From an uncultured Acholeplasmatales bacterium (lineage in GTDB: Bacteria > Bacillota_I > Bacilli_A > Acholeplasmatales > Anaeroplasmataceae), in the NCBI GenBank assembly GCA_905236105.1, contig CAJOOI010000153.1:1-34789 (forward strand): a stretch of 34,789 nucleotides of DNA, given 5' to 3'. The notes beneath the pieces were generated by a model. The model was not told where the DNA came from and ran no database searches. It saw only the letters and a program-made list of their open reading frames with translations. Position numbers and translations under genes: made by a program. How positions within the stretch are numbered: position 1 is the stretch's first letter; every line of letters starts with the position of its first letter. Shown here one piece after another: positions 28,687-34,789 of this stretch.

Positions 28687-30612
28687 TTATTGAATTAATT
28701 CTACATTATTCTTTTCCTTGATGAAATTTATAAATTCATCTTTTTCAAGTGGCTTTGAATAATAAAAGCCTTGGATATAATCACATCCATAATTGATGAA
28801 TGCTTCAACTTGATTTGATGTTTCAGTACCTTCTACTACAATTTTTCTATTTAAATCTTTAATCATATTGATTGTATTTTTTAAGACCATTGACATATCA
28901 TCATCTAAATATCTATCAACTAAAGATTTATCTATTTTTACAATTTGTAATGGAAGCTTTACAAATCTATCAATATTAGAATAACCAGTACCATAATCAT
29001 CAAGTGAGAAATTAATGCCCATTTCTCTTAATTTTTTAATGTTGATATCTACTATGTCAAAATTTGCATCATAACTTTCAGTAAATTCTAGATTTAAAGA
29101 TTCTGGTTTTATGTTATATTTTGTTAATAATTTTTTTATTCTTTCATGTAGGGTTGGGTCAGAACAATCTACAAAAGATAAATTTACTTCAATTGCTTTA
29201 AGGCCTAAAGCTTTAAATAATGGAGACGATATAAATTGCATTACTTCTTCTAAAACAAATGTATCAATTTGTGTTATTCTTCCATTTTTTTCTGCCTGTG
29301 GAATAAATAAATCTGGACCGATGAACCCATATTTTTCACTATTTAATCTTACTAAGGCTTCTGCAGTTTCAAATTTGTTATTCTTAGTGTTAAAAATAGG
29401 TTGATAATATACTTCAAATTCATTATTTTTAAGACCTTCATCTAATATAGATTCAATATTATTTTCTATTATATATCTCTTTTCATTTTTGATTTTAGAT
29501 ATTTCAGTTATTTTTTCACTGTATGAATATTTTGAATGAAGGTTATTGATGAAAGAATTTAATTCAGTTATATTAGAAAAATCTTTAGATATATCAGTTA
29601 CAAAAATATTGATGTTGATTCTAAAATCAACTCTTCTTTTAGATAATAATTCAAAATCATCTTTTAATTTATTAGCTACAACTAATGCAAGCTCATAATT
29701 GCTGAAAACTGCAGCATATATTCCTTCTTCTAAAAAATATGTTTTATATTTTGAATCAATATTTCTATATCTTCTTCCAAATTCAGTTGACATCTCTTTT
29801 ACGTATTTATGAGCGTTTCTATAACTTAACAAACTATATAATTCAAAATAATTCTTAACTTTTAAAATTACTGTAGGTTGTGACCTATGAAATTTAAATG
29901 ATTTCCAAGACATATTAATGAATTGTTTCATTGACAATAAACCTGTTTTTTGATCTAGCAACTCTTCAGGTGTTTCAATTGCAGAACATATCATTATAAA
30001 TGATAAAGTTGAAACAAATAATTCTATGTAATAACCAGGATTGAAAAATTGTATTATTACTGCAGTAAAGGTAAATGGAATAACTGAGAATAATGCAACA
30101 AATTGGTATTTAGAAAAAAATTTATGGCAAATAATTAAATAAATTAATGAATAAATTAAATAATAAAAGGCAATAAGGTATACTACAAATACGAACATAC
30201 CTCTATGATATTCGCCGTTATTATCAATATAGAATATGGCATTTGAATAATAATTAGTTAGAATAAAGCCCATGGCTATTACATATGGAATTGTTAAAGC
30301 TAAAATTAATAATTTTTTCTTTTTAATGATATCCCATGTTTCTGTAATAGATATTAAATATATAATTAAAGCAATGGGCATTGTATTTCTTGCTAAATAA
30401 TAAATTGTATTACAAAACCACATTAAATCCTTACCAATTCTATCAGGAAAGCATGTTGGGATTTCAGCAACACAAGCAATTCCACAGCACATAATAATCG
30501 CAATAAAAACCTTTGTACTGTGATTTCTATGTAGTTTTTTTACGAAGATTGAGAATAAAAGTAAAATTAGGACTAGCTCTGCAGCTGCATCAAAATAAAA
30601 AATATCTCTCAT
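28687..30612 (-). CDS. Multi-TM protein with degenerate GGDEF and C-terminal EAL domain (c-di-GMP phosphodiesterase)
   Basis: EAL motifs EALVRL, EVNLS, LEFTES, LDDYGTGYSN, VKIDKSLV, VVEGTET, GCDYIQGFYYSKP. Confidence 0.9.
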   Translation of the reverse strand: MRDIFYFDAAAELVLILLLFSIFVKKLHRNHSTKVFIAIIMCCGIACVAEIPTCFPDRIGKDLMWFCNTIYYLARNTMPIALIIYLISITETWDIIKKKKLLILALTIPYVIAMGFILTNYYSNAIFYIDNNGEYHRGMFVFVVYLIAFYYLIYSLIYLIICHKFFSKYQFVALFSVIPFTFTAVIIQFFNPGYYIELFVSTLSFIMICSAIETPEELLDQKTGLLSMKQFINMSWKSFKFHRSQPTVILKVKNYFELYSLLSYRNAHKYVKEMSTEFGRRYRNIDSKYKTYFLEEGIYAAVFSNYELALVVANKLKDDFELLSKRRVDFRININIFVTDISKDFSNITELNSFINNLHSKYSYSEKITEISKIKNEKRYIIENNIESILDEGLKNNEFEVYYQPIFNTKNNKFETAEALVRLNSEKYGFIGPDLFIPQAEKNGRITQIDTFVLEEVMQFISSPLFKALGLKAIEVNLSFVDCSDPTLHERIKKLLTKYNIKPESLNLEFTESYDANFDIVDINIKKLREMGINFSLDDYGTGYSNIDRFVKLPLQIVKIDKSLVDRYLDDDMSMVLKNTINMIKDLNRKIVVEGTETSNQVEAFINYGCDYIQGFYYSKPLEKDEFINFIKEKNNVELIQ

Positions 30613-30731
30613 TTTATCGCCTCAGTTCTATATATTTTATCACTAAAAAATTTGGGGCATATATATTTTAATTATATCAATTTATTTTTAAAAAATAAAG
30701 TGAAAAAAACTTGTTGTAAAATCCGTATTTA

Positions 30732-30765
30732 TTTTACAAAAAAAAGCCATTTTTGGTGGCTTTTT
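30732..30765 (-). terminator. Terminator of the metal/corrinoid ABC operon
   Basis: AAAAAGCCA-TTTTTGG-TGGCTTTTT with U-run on the minus strand. Confidence 0.8.
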
Positions 30766-30774
30766 AAAGAAATT

Positions 30775-31359
30775 TTATATTATTTTCTGTAATAAAAGTA
30801 AATATTTAGAAGCATCATCAATCATTTTTAATGATATAAATTCATCTGCATATTTTTTATATTCTAAATTTATTTCATTTAATGGAATAGAAATCATTGT
30901 AGCATGATCATCATGATATTTATTTAATTCTTTCCTTGATAAATCATGAACAATTGCTAAAATACCATTATCTTTTAAAATTGATAAGACTTTTTCTTTA
31001 AATAGTTTCTTATCTAAAAAATGTGGATAAGCATCAAAAATTATAACTTTATCATATTTTTTATTGAAATCATAATTGTAAAAATCAGCACAAATAAAAT
31101 TATAACAATTTTTGTTATTTATTTTTTTTGCTTCTTTAATCATTTCATTTGAAATATCCATTGCATCTACTTGTTTTTGAGTATATTCATAGATTAATGG
31201 GGTAATAATGCCTTTTCCGCATCCTAAATCTAAAACATCATCACCCTTATTAATATTAATTATATCCAATAAACTTTTAATCTTATTGATATCATTATCA
31301 TTTACCCAATTAGAAGCTATTGAATCAAAAAAAATTTTTATTTTATCATTATTTATCAT
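30775..31359 (-). CDS. Class I SAM-dependent methyltransferase
   Basis: DDVLDLGCGKGIITPLIYEYTQKQVDAMDISNEMI; ATGA overlap with the upstream substrate-binding gene. Confidence 0.9.
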   Translation of the reverse strand: MINNDKIKIFFDSIASNWVNDNDINKIKSLLDIININKGDDVLDLGCGKGIITPLIYEYTQKQVDAMDISNEMIKEAKKINNKNCYNFICADFYNYDFNKKYDKVIIFDAYPHFLDKKLFKEKVLSILKDNGILAIVHDLSRKELNKYHDDHATMISIPLNEINLEYKKYADEFISLKMIDDASKYLLLLQKII

Positions 31360-32492
31360 TTAGTAATCACGTCTTTATTTAGTTTTTCATATTTAAATGC
31401 ATAATTATAAATTTTATCTTTAAGCTCTATACCTAAAAAGGCTTTAGTAATTTCGTTTAATTTTGTTTCAATATCAAAATCACTAAATAAATCAGGATAT
31501 ACTACTTTTGCATTAAACCATGTATTGCACAATGCGATTTCTAAATTTGTATAATATGCATTATAAGGTAATTCAACATATACTTCGTTGTTTTGCCAAG
31601 CTTTACAGTTATCGAAGATTGTTGGATCTTCTTTATATAATGTTTTAATATTTTTGATTGCAGCAGCATCGATAATCATTATATCAATATTTGGAGCGAT
31701 ATCTTCAAATTTTTCTTTATCAATTTTTTGAATTCCATCTTTTGGTAAATCATTAATAATGTTGTTTATGTTTGCAACTTTAAACGCTTTATAATTTTGT
31801 GCAGTTTGTAAATAATCTGTTGTACCCCAATTTCCTAAACCACAAATATAAACTTTCTTTTGTTCAGCATTATTGATGTTTTTTACTCTATCTTCGATAG
31901 CTTTTTGTTCTGATGTAATAAAATCTATTAATTTATTAGCTTTTTCAGTTTTATTAAAGATTTCACCTAATAATTTTATAGTTGTTTGAGCTTTTGTGTC
32001 AAATACACCATCGGCACCTACACTTACAACAATTACAGGTATATTTAAATCTTCTTGAAGCTTATTTGCTTTATCATTATCTTCATATTCTGAAATAATA
32101 ATATCTGGGTTACAATTTAAGATTTTTTCAACTTCAGCAACTTGAGATTGAGGGCCACCTACACCACATGAAGGTAATTTTTTAAATGTATCTTCAAAAG
32201 CAATAAAATATGGTCTAGCGGTATTATCAAACATCTTAGGTCTTGTTGATAGTGATGAATTATCTATATCTTCAACACCAGAAAGAAGTGATACATCACC
32301 AACATAAGAATACATTCTAAGTGCACCAGCACCAATACAAACTACTTTTTTGTATTCTCCTGGATTTACTTCGACTTGACGTCCAATTAAATCTATTACA
32401 GTTTTTTTGCCTGTAGAATTATTATTTTTACATGATGCTAATGTAAATAATGCAACAAAGATTGATATAAATAAAAATAAATGTCTTTTAAT
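31356..32492 (-). CDS. ABC transporter substrate-binding lipoprotein (FepB/BtuF type), putative ATT start
   Basis: ORF-track start (32315) lacks the signal peptide. The open frame continues upstream: IKRHLFLFISIFVALFTLASCKNNNSTGKKTVIDLIGRQVEVNPGEYKKVVCIGAGALR-M; lipobox LASC; SD AAGGAGG 9 nt before ATT. Confidence 0.8.
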   Translation of the reverse strand: MKRHLFLFISIFVALFTLASCKNNNSTGKKTVIDLIGRQVEVNPGEYKKVVCIGAGALRMYSYVGDVSLLSGVEDIDNSSLSTRPKMFDNTARPYFIAFEDTFKKLPSCGVGGPQSQVAEVEKILNCNPDIIISEYEDNDKANKLQEDLNIPVIVVSVGADGVFDTKAQTTIKLLGEIFNKTEKANKLIDFITSEQKAIEDRVKNINNAEQKKVYICGLGNWGTTDYLQTAQNYKAFKVANINNIINDLPKDGIQKIDKEKFEDIAPNIDIMIIDAAAIKNIKTLYKEDPTIFDNCKAWQNNEVYVELPYNAYYTNLEIALCNTWFNAKVVYPDLFSDFDIETKLNEITKAFLGIELKDKIYNYAFKYEKLNKDVITK

Positions 32493-32493
32493 G

Positions 32494-33255
32494 TTAGTTT
32501 TCCTCCTTAAATTTTATATATATTTCTTCTTCTATTTTTTTTATTTTACATAATTGATTAAAAGTTTTAAAAAGATTTTCTTCTGTAAAAACATTTTTAT
32601 CACCAAAATCAATTATGTTTCCATCTTTTAAGAAAATAAATTTATCCCCTATTTCATAAGCTAAATTTAAATCATGTATAGTAATGACAGTTGAAATATT
32701 TTTTTCTTTAGTTATTTTTAATATTTGATTTTTTAATTTTATTTCATTAACAATATCTAAATTGCTAGTTGGTTCATCAAAAATTAGAATTTTAGGCTCT
32801 TGTGCAATTGCCCTAGCTATTGCAACCATTTGTTTTTCGCCACCAGAAAGTAAATTTGCATATTTTTCTTTTATATCTTCTAATTTTAATTCCTTAATAA
32901 TGTCATCTACTATTTTTTTATCTTCTTGGCTTATCATAAAATTATAATAAGGTATTCTTCCCATCATAATAACATCATATACTGGTAATTCAGGCATAAT
33001 AACATTTTGACTTACATATGATATATATTTAGCTCTTTGTTTATTAGATAAATCATTTATGTTAATATCATCTACAAAAATTTCACCACTTTTAGGTTTA
33101 ATTAGATTTAAAATAGATTTTAATATAGTAGATTTTCCACTACCATTTTCTCCTATTAATACTCCAATTTCTCCATCATCAATTTGAAAAGAAATGTTAT
33201 TAACTATTTCTATTTTTTTATTATATCCAGAAGAAAGATTTGATATTTTTATCAT
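32494..33255 (-). CDS. ABC transporter ATP-binding protein (FecE/BtuD type)
   Basis: GENGSGKST, LSGGEKQMVAIARA, ILIFDEPTSNLD. Confidence 0.95.
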   Translation of the reverse strand: MIKISNLSSGYNKKIEIVNNISFQIDDGEIGVLIGENGSGKSTILKSILNLIKPKSGEIFVDDININDLSNKQRAKYISYVSQNVIMPELPVYDVIMMGRIPYYNFMISQEDKKIVDDIIKELKLEDIKEKYANLLSGGEKQMVAIARAIAQEPKILIFDEPTSNLDIVNEIKLKNQILKITKEKNISTVITIHDLNLAYEIGDKFIFLKDGNIIDFGDKNVFTEENLFKTFNQLCKIKKIEEEIYIKFKEEN

Positions 33256-34295
33256 TGATTTTGTGCCTTCTTTCTTCTAAATATGATATATAAAAAGAAT
33301 GGTGCTCCTATAATTGAAGTTATAATACCTACTGGAAGAGATGAGCCACCACCAATTAATCTTGCTAAAGTATCTGAAAATAACAATAATATTGAGCCAA
33401 TTAAAATAGTCGCAGGAATAGAATGTTTATGATCTTGACCAAAAATTCTTTTAGCAATATGTGGACATATTATGCCTAAAAAAGCAATAATTCCTAAATT
33501 TGCAACACAAATTGCAGTAATTAAAGACGAAATTAATAATGTAATTAATCTAAGACTTTCTACTTTAATTCCTACAGTTTTTGCAACATCATCTCCAGCA
33601 AGCATAGCATTATATTTATTTGAATATAAGAAAAAAAATGAAGATGATAAAATAAGAATTACTAAAATTAAAAAATCAATATTATAATTTGCTCTACCTA
33701 AATCACCAAAAGACCATACTACTGCCGCAGATAAAGAAACATCAGTTGCATAATATTGTAAAAGTGATGTAAGTCCAGTCCAAATGGCGGTTATAGCAAC
33801 TCCAGCTAAAATTATAGTTTCTTTAGATACTGATGTTAATTTACATAAACCTAAAATTAACAGTATGGAAAAAAATGCAAAAACAAAAGCAATTAAAGAC
33901 GTGGAAAAGATATTTGATGATGCAAAATAATTTGCAATATTATTGCCTGTTGCTAAAAATCCACCTGCAAATCCAATAATTGCTACATTTGCTCCAAAAG
34001 TAGCTGCATTAGTTACACCAAGAGTTTGTGGAGAAGCCATATCATTTCCTAATGAAGTTTGCATCATTAATCCTGCAAGTCCTAAACTAGCACCTACTAC
34101 TATTGCTGCAATACTTCTAGGCACTCTTATTTTTTGCATAATTACTATATGATTATTTTCTCCAATTCCAAAAATAGCCTTTATTTGTTCAGGTAAAGTC
34201 ATTTTTGATGATCCAATAAATAAAGAAATAATAAATAATAATAAGACAAATATTAACATTGTAATTAATAAAATAATTTTCTTTTTCTTTTTCAT
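33252..34295 (-). CDS. FecCD-family ABC transporter permease
   Basis: RVPRSIAAIVVGASLGLAGLMMQTSLGNDMASPQTLGVTNAATFGA, LGIICPHIAKRIFG. Start taken at MKKKKK; the ORF-track GTG start overlaps the predicted -10. Confidence 0.92.
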   Translation of the reverse strand: MKKKKKIILLITMLIFVLLLFIISLFIGSSKMTLPEQIKAIFGIGENNHIVIMQKIRVPRSIAAIVVGASLGLAGLMMQTSLGNDMASPQTLGVTNAATFGANVAIIGFAGGFLATGNNIANYFASSNIFSTSLIAFVFAFFSILLILGLCKLTSVSKETIILAGVAITAIWTGLTSLLQYYATDVSLSAAVVWSFGDLGRANYNIDFLILVILILSSSFFFLYSNKYNAMLAGDDVAKTVGIKVESLRLITLLISSLITAICVANLGIIAFLGIICPHIAKRIFGQDHKHSIPATILIGSILLLFSDTLARLIGGGSSLPVGIITSIIGAPFFLYIIFRRKKAQNQ

Positions 34296-34312
34296 AATAC
34301 TAAAACACGAAT

Positions 34313-34341
34313 ATTTTATCACTATAGGTCTATAAATACAA
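34313..34341 (-). promoter_or_regulatory. Promoter of the FecCD operon
   Basis: Minus strand TTGTAT, 17-nt spacer, extended -10 TGA-TAAAAT. Confidence 0.55.
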
Positions 34342-34360
34342 ATAAAATAATGAATAAATA

Positions 34361-34389
34361 TTGAAAAAATGTTCGGAAAGTATTATATT
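34361..34389 (+). promoter_or_regulatory. Promoter of the TetR gene
   Basis: TTGAAA, 17-nt spacer, TATATT. Confidence 0.6.
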
Positions 34390-34399
34390 ATAAAAATAT

Positions 34400-34414
34400 A
34401 AAACACAGTGTTTT
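34400..34414. promoter_or_regulatory. Candidate TetR operator
   Basis: AAAACAC-A-GTGTTTT perfect inverted repeat at the predicted TetR transcription start. Confidence 0.5.
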
Positions 34415-34466
34415 GTTATTTGTGATATTTATATAAATTATAATATATGATGTTTGTGAGGTTATT

Positions 34467-34789
34467 ATGGATAAAAGAAGTGAAAAAACATTAGACAAGA
34501 TATATGATGCATTTACAGCATTAATGAATGAAAAAGCATATGAAGAAATAATAATTCAGGATGTATTAGATAAATCAAAAGTAGGAAGATCTACATTTTA
34601 TAGCTATTTTAAAACAAAAAATGACCTACTTTTAAAAGTAAGTCATGATATTTTTGAACATGTATTTTCTCATAGCCTTCAAGAAGAAAAAAGTCATGAT
34701 TTTTCTAATGAAAGTATTTTTGATTACAAACATTTAATAACTCATATTTTTTATCATATAAAAGATAAAAATGAATTAATTAAAGGTAT
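34467..34789 (+). CDS. TetR/AcrR-family transcriptional regulator, truncated by the window edge
   Basis: MDKRSEKTLDKIYDAFTALMNEKAYEEIIIQDVLDKSKVGRSTFYSYFKTKNDLL, open to the last base; SD GTGAGG. Absent from the ORF track because it has no stop. Confidence 0.88.
   Translation, partial: MDKRSEKTLDKIYDAFTALMNEKAYEEIIIQDVLDKSKVGRSTFYSYFKTKNDLLLKVSHDIFEHVFSHSLQEEKSHDFSNESIFDYKHLITHIFYHIKDKNELIKG

Noticed and set aside
34323-34466. Cobalamin or metal riboswitch upstream of the FecCD operon
   Set aside because: The predicted leader is only about 10 nt and no conserved riboswitch core was recognisable.

Overview
AT-rich window with standard stop-codon usage, most likely from a low-GC Firmicutes/Bacilli-type chromosome (hprK-lgt-ppaX-whiA, walJ-rlmH and tex content). 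No rRNA, tRNA, CRISPR array or transposase was recognised. On the minus strand: a DUF4353/Cthe_2159-like beta-helix lipoprotein, pncC/cinA, a hexuronate operon (uxaB-uxaA-uxaC), walJ-rlmH, aldo/keto reductase, tex, a thioredoxin-like membrane protein, whiA, an Lgt-HAD(PpaX-like) fusion, hprK, a membrane protein, hypA, a large Fe-S/FAD oxidoreductase, hypB, an EAL-domain membrane protein, and a FecCD-type metal/corrinoid uptake operon with a methyltransferase. On the plus strand: two tandem giant lipoproteins, a YhcC-like radical SAM protein, and a truncated TetR regulator at the right edge. Main points for follow-up: (i) an inverted repeat AAATGT-N8-ACATTT found three times, each upstream of an envelope-protein gene, a candidate undescribed regulon; (ii) the tandem 1111/982-aa lipoproteins, which look like divergent double-parvulin (SurA/PrsA-like) paralogs with acidic calcium-type loops; (iii) the Lgt-HAD fusion; (iv) a substrate-binding lipoprotein whose only plausible start codon is ATT; (v) a strong uxa promoter with an 18-bp perfect palindrome; (vi) hypA and hypB flanking a large oxidoreductase. 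All calls come from reading the sequence; no searches were run.
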